A stretch of DNA of 64,000 bases, taken from contig NZ_JAZIBG010000024.1 of the NCBI RefSeq assembly GCF_036621135.1, positions 1 through 64,000 on the forward strand. Direction: 5' to 3'. This stretch comes from Aquincola agrisoli. GTDB lineage: Bacteria > Pseudomonadota > Gammaproteobacteria > Burkholderiales > Burkholderiaceae_C. Below, piece by piece: positions 7,143-15,001 of this stretch. Below the pieces are notes generated by a model that saw only the letters and a list, made by a program, of their open reading frames with translations, was not told the DNA's origin and did no database searches. Both the position numbers and the translations under genes were made by a program. Numbering within the stretch: the first letter of the stretch is position 1; the number at the start of each line of letters is the position of its first letter.

Positions 7143-8480
7143 TCAGCGGCCGCGCCTGCGGGCGGCGGGCGCCGGGCCGGGAGCCGGCGGCGCTTCGGCC
7201 AGCGCGGCGAAGGCCAAGTCGGGCAGTGCGAGCGTGGCCTCGGCGACATCGAGCAGCCGCCGGTTCTGGTCCATCGAGGTCTTTTGCAGCGCGCGGAAGG
7301 CCGCTTCCTCGCTGAGCTTGAGGCGCGCCATCAGCACGCCTTTCGCGCGCTCGATCGTCTTGCGCTCGTTCAGCGCCCGGCGCGCCGAAGCAAGCTCGGC
7401 CTCGGTGCTGGCGAGGCGGGCGGACTGCGCCTGCAGCAGCGCCATCAGCGCGGCCGGTTCGCTGCCGCGCGCTGCGCCGCCGGCCAGGTCCGTGACCCGC
7501 TCCGGCGGCATGGCCGCGTCGAAGAAGCGCTCGACGGCGTGCGCCTGCGGCGGCGCGCTCGTGCGCAGCTGCAGCAGCAGGCCTTCCGAGTCCTGCAATG
7601 CCCGCTGCGCCTGGGCGATCTGGGCATCGCACTCGGCGCGCAGCCGCTCGACCAGCTCGCCCTCCAGCGTCCACAGCGTGTCGATGCGGGTACTGGTCAC
7701 GTCGAACCAGTCGCCGCTGTGCTCGCTGTCGAGCGGGGCGCCGTCACGCGCGGCGCACAGCGTGCGGCGCAGCCGCTCCAGCCGCACGCCCAGCGGCGAG
7801 AACTGCGCCTCGTTCCACCGCGCACGCAGCGGCGGTTCGGCGAATTCGGCGAAGACCTGAAGGCTGCGTTCCTGCGCGTCGATCAGGTGGAGCACGCGCT
7901 GCTGCTGCGCCTCGCTGCAGGTGCCGGAGGCGAACAGCAGCGCGCCGACCGCACGCTCCTGGCCTGCGGCCTCGTTGGCCTGCACCAGGTGCAGCAGCGC
8001 GACCAGCAGCCTCGACACCGCCGGAAGCGCCGCCGCGTCGGCGACGTGGAAGATCAGCTCGACCGGCCCGGCGATCAGCCGGCTGTAGGCCGCGACCGCC
8101 TCGTGCGCATCGATCGCCTGGCGCTCGACCTTCTCGCGCAGCGCCGGCAGGGCGTCGAGCCCGAGCAGCACCCAGGCCATCAGCGACAGCATCGGCGCCA
8201 TCGCGCCGGCGGCCGCGGCTTCGCCGGGGGCGAACAGCGCGCGCACGCGCGCCTCGGCCGGCGCGGTGGCCTCGGCCGTCTCGCGCCGCTGCCCGGCAAA
8301 GCGCTGGCCCTGCGACGCGAGGAACACGCTGGAGGCGCCGCGCTCGCGCTGCAGCGCGTGGATCAGGCGGCCCACCGCCTCCACCAGCTCGGCCCGGCGG
8401 GCGAGCTGGTGCATGGCGTCGATCTCCGACTGCTTGGCCTGCAGCACGAGCTGCGAGGCGGAGACGGCCGGCTGGATCAT
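7143..8480 (-). CDS. nasR: Nitrate-sensing ANTAR antitermination protein (NasR-like)
   Basis: 445 residues. The first 330 or so are mostly helical and contain the RERGASSVF segment typical of NIT domains, which sense nitrate/nitrite. The C-terminal part (about 365-430) contains ERKTIERAKGVLMARLKLSE and later aromatic residues, an ANTAR RNA-binding domain. In Klebsiella NasR binds a leader hairpin and prevents termination ahead of nitrate/nitrite assimilation genes; a leader of just that kind lies immediately downstream, before nirC. A GGGAG ribosome site precedes the ATG. It follows nirD by 115 bases on the same strand and may be co-transcribed with nirBD. Confidence 0.82.
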   Translation of the reverse strand: MIQPAVSASQLVLQAKQSEIDAMHQLARRAELVEAVGRLIHALQRERGASSVFLASQGQRFAGQRRETAEATAPAEARVRALFAPGEAAAAGAMAPMLSLMAWVLLGLDALPALREKVERQAIDAHEAVAAYSRLIAGPVELIFHVADAAALPAVSRLLVALLHLVQANEAAGQERAVGALLFASGTCSEAQQQRVLHLIDAQERSLQVFAEFAEPPLRARWNEAQFSPLGVRLERLRRTLCAARDGAPLDSEHSGDWFDVTSTRIDTLWTLEGELVERLRAECDAQIAQAQRALQDSEGLLLQLRTSAPPQAHAVERFFDAAMPPERVTDLAGGAARGSEPAALMALLQAQSARLASTEAELASARRALNERKTIERAKGVLMARLKLSEEAAFRALQKTSMDQNRRLLDVAEATLALPDLAFAALAEAPPAPGPAPAARRRGR

Positions 8481-8595
8481 CGAACTACTCCCGGAGGTTG
8501 GCGGCGGACAAGGTCGAGCATTGTCCGTGCCGCCGGGGGCCGCCGGTGCGGCTGGTCTTGCCGACCGGTCGGGCCGGCCGGCTGGGCCCGGCGGC

Positions 8596-8937
8596 TCAGG
8601 CGTTCAGCGCCACCAGCACGCGGCCGGCCTCGACGCGCACCGCATGCGCCTTCACCGAATGCTCGGGCGCCTCCAGGCATTCGCCGGTGCGCAGGTCGAA
8701 GTGGTTCTTGTAGAGCGGCGATGCGACGACGACGTGCTCGCCGAGGCTGCCGACGAGCCCGCGCGAGAGCACGCTCGCGCCGCTCTTCGGGTCGACGTTG
8801 TCGATCGCGTGGAAGCCGTCGGCGCCGACGCGGAAGACGGCGACGTGGCGCCCGTCGACGAGCGCGCAGACGCCCGCGTCGGGCAGGATGTCGTCGACCG
8901 TGCAGACGTCGGTCCAGGCCAGGGTGTCGGTGCTCAT
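8596..8937 (-). CDS. nirD: Nitrite reductase (NADH) small subunit
   Basis: 113 residues, the normal length for NirD, a Rieske-like beta-sandwich without cluster ligands: the loop segments that carry CxH and CxxH in true Rieske proteins read SGASVLSRG and SPLYKNHFDL here. The ending HSVKAHAVRVEAGRVLVAL is characteristic. NirD partners NirB in cytoplasmic reduction of nitrite to ammonium. The ATG at 8937 lies 23 bases after the nirB stop, indicating co-transcription. The same frame remains open far upstream inside nirB, which is a GC artefact. Confidence 0.92.
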   Translation of the reverse strand: MSTDTLAWTDVCTVDDILPDAGVCALVDGRHVAVFRVGADGFHAIDNVDPKSGASVLSRGLVGSLGEHVVVASPLYKNHFDLRTGECLEAPEHSVKAHAVRVEAGRVLVALNA

Positions 8938-8960
8938 GGGGCGGTTCCTCGGGGTCGTGT

Positions 8961-11492
8961 TCAGGCGGTGGCGGGGGCCGATGCGTCGGCGCTGCGCTCC
9001 TCGGGCCGCGCCGGGCGGATCTGCCCGCGCTCGTTGACGAACACGATGCGCTCGTCGGGCCGGTCGCTGTTGACGAAGCTGCGGAAGCGCTGGCGCACGG
9101 CGGGGTCGGTCACCGCGGTCTTCCATTCGCACTGGTAGGTGTCGACCACGTGCTGCATCTGCGTCTCCAGCTCGGCAGCGAGGCCGAGGCTGTCGCGGAT
9201 CAGCACGTCCTTCAGGTAGTCGAGCCCGCCCTCGAGGTTGTCGCGCCAGGTGCTGGTGCGCTGCAGCCGGTCGGCGGTGCGCACGTAGAACATCAGGAAG
9301 CGGTCGATCAGCTGGATCAGCTCGGGCTTGGAGAGGTCGGACGCGATCAGCTCTGCGTGCCGCGGCTTCATGCCGCCGTTGCCGCACACGTAGAGGTTCC
9401 AGCCCTTGTCGGTGGCGATCACGCCGACGTCCTTGCCCTGCGCCTCGGCGCATTCGCGCGTGCAGCCGGAGACGCCGAACTTGATCTTGTGCGGCGCGCG
9501 CAGCCCCTTGTAGCGGTTCTCCAGCTCGACCGCGAGGCCGACCGAGTCGTCGACGCCGTAGCGGCACCAGGTCGAGCCGACGCAGCTCTTCACCGTGCGC
9601 AGCGACTTGCCGTAGGCGTGGCCGCTCTCGAAGCCGGCCGCGATCAGCTCCTCCCAGATCAGCGGCAGCTGCTCCAGCCGAGCGCCGAACATGTCGACGC
9701 GTGCGCCGCCCGTCACCTTGGTGTAGAGGCCGTACTTCTTGGCCACCTGGCCGACGGCGATCAGCCCGTCGGGCGTCACTTCGCCGCCGGGCATGCGCGG
9801 CACGACGGAGTAGCTGCCGTCCTTCTGGATGTTGCCGAGGAAGTAGTCGTTGCTGTCCTGCAGCGCGGCCAGGTCCTGCTTCAGCACGAACTCGTTCCAG
9901 CACGACGCGAGGATGCTCGCCGCCGCGGGCTTGCAGACGTCGCAGCCCAGGCCCTTGCCGTGCTGGGCGAGCAGCTCGGCGAAGGTCTTGATGCCGCCGA
10001 CGCGCACCAGGTGGTAGAGCTCCTGTCGCGAGTACGCGAAGTGCTCGCACAGGTGGTTGTTGACCGCCATGCCGCGGCGCGCCATCTCGACCTTCATCAC
10101 CTGCGTGACCAGCGGCACGCAGCCGCCGCAGGTGGCGCCGGCCTGGGTGCAGGCCTTCAGCTTGGCGACGGTGTCGCAGCCCTCGCCGACGGCCGCGCAG
10201 ATCGCGCCCTTGCTGACGTTGTTGCACGAGCAGATCTGCGCGGTGTCGGGCAGCGCGTCGACGCCGATGCCGGCGCGCGGCTGGCCGTCGCTTGCCGGCA
10301 GGATCAGGAAGGCCGGGTCGGCCGGGAGCGGGATCCCGTTGAGGGCCAGCTGCAGCAGCGTGCCGTACTCGGCCGCGTCGCCCACCAGCACCGCCCCGAG
10401 CAGCTGCTTGCCGTCGCCGGAGACGACGATCTTCTTGTAGACCTGCTTCAGTTCGTCGACGACCTGGAAGCTGCGGCTGCCGGCGGTGCGGCCGTGGGCG
10501 TCGCCGATGCTTGCGACGTCCACGCCCATCAGCTTGAGCTTGGTGCTCATGTCGGCGCCGACGAAGGCGGCATCGCTGCGGCCGGCGATGTGGGCGGCGG
10601 CCACGCGGGCCATGTCGTAGCCCGGCGCCACCAGGCCGAAGACCTGTTCGTTCCACGACGCGCATTCGCCGATGGCGTACACGTCGGGGTCGCTGGTGCG
10701 GCAGGCGCTGTCGACGGCGATGCCGCCCCGCGCGCCGAGCGCGAGCAGGCACTGGCGCGCCAGCTCGTCGCGCGGGCGGATGCCGGCGGAGAACACGATC
10801 ATGTCGGTCTCCAGGTGCGTGCCGTCGGTGAAGACCATGCGGTGGCGCGCGAACTGGCCGTCGGTGATCTCGGTGGTGTTGCGGCTGGTGTGCACCTGCA
10901 CGCCGAGGCGTTCGATCTTGTCGCGCAGCATGTGGCCGCCGCCTTCGTCGACCTGCACCGCCATCAGCCGCGGCGCGAACTCGACGACGTGCGTCTCCAG
11001 CCCCATGTCGCGCAGCGCCTTCGCGCATTCGAGGCCCAGCAGGCCGCCGCCGACGACGACCCCACGCTCGCTCTTCGCGCCGGCGGCCTGCATGGCCTCC
11101 AGGTCCTCGATGGTGCGGTAGACGAAGCAGTTGGGCCGGTCGCGTCCGGGCACCGGCGGCACGAAGGGCACCGAGCCGGTGGCGATCACGAGCTTGTCGT
11201 AGGGCACCTGCTCGCCGCTGGCGGTGGTGACGGTGCGGGTGCGGCGCTCGATGTGCACTGCCTGGGCCTTCAGTCGCAGCGAGAAGCCGGTGCGTTCGAA
11301 GAAGCCGGGTTCGACGAGCGAGAGGTCCTCGGCGGTCCTGCCGCTGAAGAATTCGGAGAGGTGCACGCGGTCGTAGGCGGCACGCGGTTCCTCGCACAAC
11401 ACGGTGACCTCGGCGCCGGCGAGGCCGGTCTGGGCGAGTGCTTCGAGGAACTTGTGGCCCACCATGCCGTGGCCGATGACGACGATCTTCAT
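8961..11492 (-). CDS. nirB: Nitrite reductase (NADH) large subunit
   Basis: 843 residues, the expected size for assimilatory NirB, which reduces nitrite to ammonium with NADH. In order: an FAD/NAD-binding pyridine nucleotide oxidoreductase domain (VVIGHGMVGHKF at 4-15, VVVGGGLLGLE at 145-155), a BFD-like [2Fe-2S] domain with Cys 421, 423, 455 and 458, a second Cys-containing BFD-like segment near 515, and the siroheme/[4Fe-4S] reductase domain with SCVGSTWCRYG and SGCTRECAEA. The ATG at 11492 begins the canonical MKIVVIGHG; the open frame continues upstream without a better start. It heads the nirB-nirD unit behind a strong sigma-54 promoter. Confidence 0.95.
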   Translation of the reverse strand: MKIVVIGHGMVGHKFLEALAQTGLAGAEVTVLCEEPRAAYDRVHLSEFFSGRTAEDLSLVEPGFFERTGFSLRLKAQAVHIERRTRTVTTASGEQVPYDKLVIATGSVPFVPPVPGRDRPNCFVYRTIEDLEAMQAAGAKSERGVVVGGGLLGLECAKALRDMGLETHVVEFAPRLMAVQVDEGGGHMLRDKIERLGVQVHTSRNTTEITDGQFARHRMVFTDGTHLETDMIVFSAGIRPRDELARQCLLALGARGGIAVDSACRTSDPDVYAIGECASWNEQVFGLVAPGYDMARVAAAHIAGRSDAAFVGADMSTKLKLMGVDVASIGDAHGRTAGSRSFQVVDELKQVYKKIVVSGDGKQLLGAVLVGDAAEYGTLLQLALNGIPLPADPAFLILPASDGQPRAGIGVDALPDTAQICSCNNVSKGAICAAVGEGCDTVAKLKACTQAGATCGGCVPLVTQVMKVEMARRGMAVNNHLCEHFAYSRQELYHLVRVGGIKTFAELLAQHGKGLGCDVCKPAAASILASCWNEFVLKQDLAALQDSNDYFLGNIQKDGSYSVVPRMPGGEVTPDGLIAVGQVAKKYGLYTKVTGGARVDMFGARLEQLPLIWEELIAAGFESGHAYGKSLRTVKSCVGSTWCRYGVDDSVGLAVELENRYKGLRAPHKIKFGVSGCTRECAEAQGKDVGVIATDKGWNLYVCGNGGMKPRHAELIASDLSKPELIQLIDRFLMFYVRTADRLQRTSTWRDNLEGGLDYLKDVLIRDSLGLAAELETQMQHVVDTYQCEWKTAVTDPAVRQRFRSFVNSDRPDERIVFVNERGQIRPARPEERSADASAPATA

Positions 11493-11604
11493 GTCTGGAG
11501 TCCTGCCTGGGGCGGGGCATGCAGACGTGCGCACCTCCGCCGGAACACGGGTTGGAACAACCGGAGCGCGCAGTGCACGGGGTGCGCTGCAGGCTCGTTC
11601 GGGT

Positions 11605-11622
11605 TCCGCCGTCATCAGCGGA
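11605..11622 (-). promoter_or_regulatory. Leader hairpin in nirB mRNA with GAUGAC loop
   Basis: On the minus strand TCCGCT-GATGAC-GGCGGA forms a six-pair stem closed by U-G with a six-base loop that matches the two loops in the nirC leader. It lies about 40 bases into the predicted nirB transcript. A second strong stem (GCAGCGCAC / GTGCACTGC with one mismatch) follows in the 11560s-11590s. No T-run was found, so a terminator is not evident here and the mechanism is uncertain. Confidence 0.45.
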
Positions 11623-11671
11623 GAGAGGAGCGGGCCGCGGCAGCGATACCGGGGGCGCTCGCATTCGAGAA

Positions 11672-11688
11672 CGCAAGGACCGTGCCGG
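11672..11688 (-). promoter_or_regulatory. Sigma-54 promoter for nirBD
   Basis: On the minus strand CGGCACGGTCCTTGCG agrees with the RpoN consensus TGGCACG-N4-TTGC at every position but the first, with GG and GC exactly 10 bases apart. Predicted start near 11661 leaves a leader of about 170 bases before the nirB ATG. It is the clearest promoter in the window. Confidence 0.75.
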
Positions 11689-11908
11689 CTTTTAGGATGG
11701 GAAAGTGGTGCCGGAGGGCGGCCCGGTGCACCGCCGCGGGCCCGCCAGCGCGCCGCGCGGGTGGATCTGGTGCGCCCCACACCAGGACGGGGCGGGCGCC
11801 GCAGACCGGTGGCGTGGTGCGCTCATCCCGGCCGAACTCGGCGTGACGCCTCTGCCTTCCTAGGGAAGCAGAGGTGCGCGGGCCGGACGGGCCGCTGCAT
11901 GATCCGGC

Positions 11909-11925
11909 TGCACAAAATTCGTGCA
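11909..11925. promoter_or_regulatory. NtrC-type binding site
   Basis: TGCACAAAATTCGTGCA is a perfect inverted repeat TGCAC-N7-GTGCA with an AT-rich centre, the form of enterobacterial NtrC (NRI) sites. It lies about 255 bases upstream of the predicted nirB start and 22 bases before the ATG of the PEP-CTERM gene. It could serve as an enhancer for the nirB sigma-54 promoter, or affect the PEP-CTERM gene. The rest of 11689-11908 shows only a CGGTGCACCG palindrome (11724-11733) and a reversed-order repeat at 11767-11785. Confidence 0.45.
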
Positions 11926-11947
11926 GAACCACCTCGAGGAGAACGGG

Positions 11948-12664
11948 ATGACCGCTGGTTTGCGTGCCAAGACGATGGCCTCCCTGGCCCTGTGCGCGGC
12001 GTCTGCCGCGGCATGGGGTGCGGCGTGCGACGGCTCGAGCGACCCCTGCACGCTCGACCTCGGCCGCGTCGTCGTCCACTTCGACCAGGGCGCCGCCAGC
12101 TACTTCGCCAACGCGGAACTGATCAGCGGCGACGATGCGTCGTTCCAAGCCGTGCCCGACTTCTTCTCGAGCCTGGCGCTGCAGCACGCCGGGGCGACCG
12201 AAGGCTTCTCGTTCACGCCCATCGTGTACGGGGCCGTGGGTGGCAGCGGCAAGAACGGCTACAACCAGTTGCGCGGGTATTTCGACTTCACCGGGCTCTC
12301 GTTCCAGGCCAAGCCGGGCTACCGGCTCGATGCGCTGTGGTTCCACGTGGCCGGCTACGGCAGCGCCGTCGGCGATGCATCGTTCGCCTTGGGGCTTCCG
12401 GTCGGGGTGGCGTTCGAGGGCGACAACTTCGCCGGGAGCGGCCCCCTCAACCCGGACGACGGATCGGTGCACGCGGAGTTCGTCATCAGCGCGGCCTATC
12501 TGGAAGGCGAGGACGGCACCGCCATCAGCTATGGCTATGCGACCGCGGCCTTCACCGCCGCCGCCTTCACCGCCACGGTGTCCGCGGTGCCCGAGCCAGG
12601 GCCCTGGGCGCTGCTGCTCGCGGGCCTGGCCGGCGTGGGCCTGCGCGTGCGGCGCCCGCGTTGA
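11948..12664 (+). CDS. PEP-CTERM sorting domain protein
   Basis: 238 residues with a signal peptide (AKTMASLALCAASAAAWG, cleavage near residue 24), a beta-rich body with two early cysteines (CDGSSDPC) and the terminal signal VPEPGPWALLLAGLAGVGL followed by RVRRPR. The body has no domain I can name. The ATG at 11948 is chosen over an earlier in-frame GTG because GAGGAG lies six bases before it. It is presumably exported and processed by an exosortase encoded elsewhere. It is transcribed away from nirB, so the 11493-11947 gap holds divergent control signals. Confidence 0.8.
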   Translation: MTAGLRAKTMASLALCAASAAAWGAACDGSSDPCTLDLGRVVVHFDQGAASYFANAELISGDDASFQAVPDFFSSLALQHAGATEGFSFTPIVYGAVGGSGKNGYNQLRGYFDFTGLSFQAKPGYRLDALWFHVAGYGSAVGDASFALGLPVGVAFEGDNFAGSGPLNPDDGSVHAEFVISAAYLEGEDGTAISYGYATAAFTAAAFTATVSAVPEPGPWALLLAGLAGVGLRVRRPR

Positions 12665-12768
12665 ACCGGGCGCGGCGGCGTCCAGGCCTTTCGCGGCCTG
12701 CACCGCGCGTCCGGCGTGCTGTCGGCTACCCTGGGCGGCGAGCGTTGCCGCGCCGCTGCCTGCAAGGC

Positions 12769-12805
12769 AAATAAAAACGGGTTGCACCTGGCGATGCAGC
12801 CCGTT
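12769..12805 (-). terminator. Intrinsic terminator of tRNA-Met
   Basis: On the minus strand AACGGG / CCCGTT arms with an inner TGCA / TGCA pairing are followed by TTTTATTT, eight bases after the tRNA 3' end. It also sits downstream of the PEP-CTERM gene but is oriented for the tRNA. Confidence 0.8.
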
Positions 12806-12813
12806 GATTCGTT

Positions 12814-12890
<77 letters not shown>

Positions 12891-12900
12891 TAAGCCGCGC

Positions 12901-12906
12901 ATTATA
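12901..12906 (-). promoter_or_regulatory. -10 element for tRNA-Met
   Basis: A perfect TATAAT on the minus strand, 11 bases before the tRNA 5' end. The -35 region is poor, and a GC-rich discriminator (GCGCGG) follows, as is common for stable-RNA promoters under stringent control. Confidence 0.6.
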
Positions 12907-12951
12907 GCCTGCGTTTTTTCGTTCTGTACAGACCCGTCACCCCAGGATTTC

Positions 12952-14205
12952 ATGTTCAGTTTCTTCAAGCGAAAGAAGTCGCCGGAGCCGCCGCCCGCCG
13001 TCGACCTGCGCACGCTGCCTCCTGCGCCCGCGCCTGCGGTGGCCCCTGCGCCGACCGCGCCGGCGCCCCAGGCATGGGCACCGCCCGGCGTCGACATCCG
13101 GACCCTGCGGCCCGCCGCGGCACCGGCGGAGCCGCCCCGTGCCATGCCCGCGGCGCCGCCTGTGCCGGCGATGCCCGCGGCAGCGCCGGTCGCCATGCCG
13201 CCTCCGCCCGCACCCGCACCGGCGGTGCATGCCGACCTTCGCGGCGCGATGGCCGCGGTGTCGGCCCCGCCGGAGCGCGCCGAGTGGCTCGGCAAGCTCC
13301 GGACGGGCTTGCGCAAGACCGGCTCGAACATCGCGCAGGTGTTCTCCACGGCCCGCATCGACGACGCGCTGTACGAGGAACTCGAAAGCGCGCTGCTGAT
13401 GGCCGACACCGGCGTCAAGGCCACGCAGTGGCTGCTGGACGACCTGAAGCGCCGGGTCAAGGAAGCACGGGCCACCGAGCCCACGGCCGTCAAGGGCCTG
13501 CTCGCCGATGCGATCGCGGCGCTGCTCGCCCCCCTGGAGCGGCCGCTGGTCATCGGCGAGGCGACGCCGACCGTGATGATGGTCGTGGGCGTCAACGGCG
13601 CCGGCAAGACCACCAGCATCGGCAAGCTCACCCGCCACCTGGCCGACGAGGACCAGAAGGTGCTGCTGGCCGCGGCCGACACCTTCCGCGCGGCCGCGCG
13701 CGAGCAGCTCACCGTGTGGGCGGGACGCAACCGGGTCGAGGTCGTGAGCCAGGAGGGCGGTGATCCGGCGGCGGTGACCTTCGACGCCGTGGTGGCCGGC
13801 AAGGCGCGCGCGTGCGACGTCGTCATCGCCGACACCGCCGGCCGCCTGCCGACGCAGCTCCACCTGATGGAGGAGCTGAAGAAGATCAAGCGCGTGATCA
13901 CGAAGGCGCAGCCCGATGCGCCACACGAGGTGCTGCTGGTCGTCGACGGCAACACCGGCCAGAACGCGCTGGCGCAGGTGAAGGCGTTCGACGATGCGCT
14001 GCAAGTCAGCGGGCTGATCATCACGAAGCTCGACGGCACCGCCAAGGGCGGCGTGCTGGCGGCCATCGCGCTGTGGGCGCGGGAGCGCAGCGCCAAGCAG
14101 CCTGGCCTGCGTCCGCTGGTCGTGTACTTCATCGGGGTCGGCGAGCAGCTCGCCGACCTGGAGACCTTCAACGCGCGCGAGTTCGCGCGGGCGCTGCTCG
14201 ACTGA
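12952..14205 (+). CDS. ftsY: Signal recognition particle receptor FtsY
   Basis: 417 residues. FtsY is the membrane-associated GTPase that docks the ribosome-SRP complex at the Sec translocon. The N-terminus MFSFFKRKK is a basic amphipathic start followed by an Ala/Pro-rich low-complexity linker to about residue 100, then the NG domain: GVNGAGKTTSIGKL (G1, near 212), DTFRAAAREQL, DTAGRLP (G3), TKLDGTAKGG (G4) and the terminal GVGEQLADLETFNA. All GTPase motifs are intact. Its partner ffh lies 800 bases downstream on the opposite strand. Confidence 0.95.
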   Translation: MFSFFKRKKSPEPPPAVDLRTLPPAPAPAVAPAPTAPAPQAWAPPGVDIRTLRPAAAPAEPPRAMPAAPPVPAMPAAAPVAMPPPPAPAPAVHADLRGAMAAVSAPPERAEWLGKLRTGLRKTGSNIAQVFSTARIDDALYEELESALLMADTGVKATQWLLDDLKRRVKEARATEPTAVKGLLADAIAALLAPLERPLVIGEATPTVMMVVGVNGAGKTTSIGKLTRHLADEDQKVLLAAADTFRAAAREQLTVWAGRNRVEVVSQEGGDPAAVTFDAVVAGKARACDVVIADTAGRLPTQLHLMEELKKIKRVITKAQPDAPHEVLLVVDGNTGQNALAQVKAFDDALQVSGLIITKLDGTAKGGVLAAIALWARERSAKQPGLRPLVVYFIGVGEQLADLETFNAREFARALLD

Positions 14206-14217
14206 CGGCTGGCCGGT

Positions 14218-14916
14218 TCAGCCCGGCCGCCGTCTGTGCGTGTCGGGCTCCAGGTCGTCGAACCAGGTCGAGGCCGGCGTCTCGCGGCCGGTGTCCGGCG
14301 GCCTGCCGTGCGACTCGACCACCAGCGGCACCGGCAGGCTGCCGACCGGGAGGTCGGCGGCCTGCGCATAGTGGCCGCGCGCTGCCTGGCGGCTGGGCAG
14401 CGGTGCGGGCCGCTCGGGCGGCTTCATCGACTCCTGGATCTCATTGGCGGAGGGCAGGTTGCCCGCCGTCCACACGAGCACACGCACGCGCGCCGCTTCC
14501 AGCACGCGTGTCAGGCGCTGCAGCCGGCGCAGGCGCTTGGCGGTGTCGTTGGGCTTGCGCAGCAGCACGACCGCGACGACATGCGACGACGAGTCGCACA
14601 CCATCAAGTCGGCGCTGAGGTGGCCGACGCGCTTGAGCCACTCGGCGTACGAGTGCCGGCGCGGCACGTTGAGAAAGCCGGCCAGCGGTACGCCGGCCAG
14701 CAGCAGGTGATCGGGCAAGGCACGCGACAAGGCCTGGTAGGCCAGCCGCTCGTGGATGTCCATCACCCGCATCGGCTCGGGCGGCCAGGTGGCCAGGGTG
14801 TCCATGCCGTCGAGGGCCCGGGCCGCCGACGTACTGCGGCGCGCGCGCAACCACCACGGCATCAATACTGCTAGCGTCCCGGCAATGCCGATCGCGATCC
14901 AGCTCCAAGGGTCCAT
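14218..14916 (-). CDS. Membrane-anchored DUF2726 domain protein
   Basis: 232 residues. One N-terminal membrane helix (WSWIAIGIAGTLAVLMPWWL, residues 4-23) is followed by a DUF2726-type domain (about 55-165) in which LMVCDSSSHVVAVVLL and VLVWTAGNLP form the core strands; this fold is related to nuclease-like domains, though catalytic residues are not obvious. The C-terminal 65 residues are polar and probably disordered. Function unknown. It is convergent with ftsY, with 12 bases between stop codons. Confidence 0.7.
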   Translation of the reverse strand: MDPWSWIAIGIAGTLAVLMPWWLRARRSTSAARALDGMDTLATWPPEPMRVMDIHERLAYQALSRALPDHLLLAGVPLAGFLNVPRRHSYAEWLKRVGHLSADLMVCDSSSHVVAVVLLRKPNDTAKRLRRLQRLTRVLEAARVRVLVWTAGNLPSANEIQESMKPPERPAPLPSRQAARGHYAQAADLPVGSLPVPLVVESHGRPPDTGRETPASTWFDDLEPDTHRRRPG

Positions 14917-15001
14917 GCCTGAGGCGTATGCGGAGATATACAGCCTGCGACCCTATCGCTGCACGGGGCAGCGGGCAACCCATCAAGGGTGACCAAGCGT
15001 T

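Noticed and set aside
8596..11676. Long continuous frame that fuses nirD with a nirB-internal frame
   Set aside because: Only the last 113 residues are NirD-like; the rest is an alternative frame of nirB with Arg/Ala composition.
11767..11785. CTGGTG-N7-CACCAG perfect inverted repeat near nirB, considered as an NtrC site
   Set aside because: Half-sites are in the reversed order (GTG then CAC) compared with the NtrC consensus TGCAC-N7-GTGCA; a different operator or simple hairpin is as likely.
6903..11846. A 1647-codon open frame on the plus strand across nirC, nasR, nirD and nirB
   Set aside because: It runs antisense to genes with complete catalytic motifs, its translation is rich in Arg, Ala, Gly and Gln typical of antisense frames at high GC, and it has no recognisable domain.
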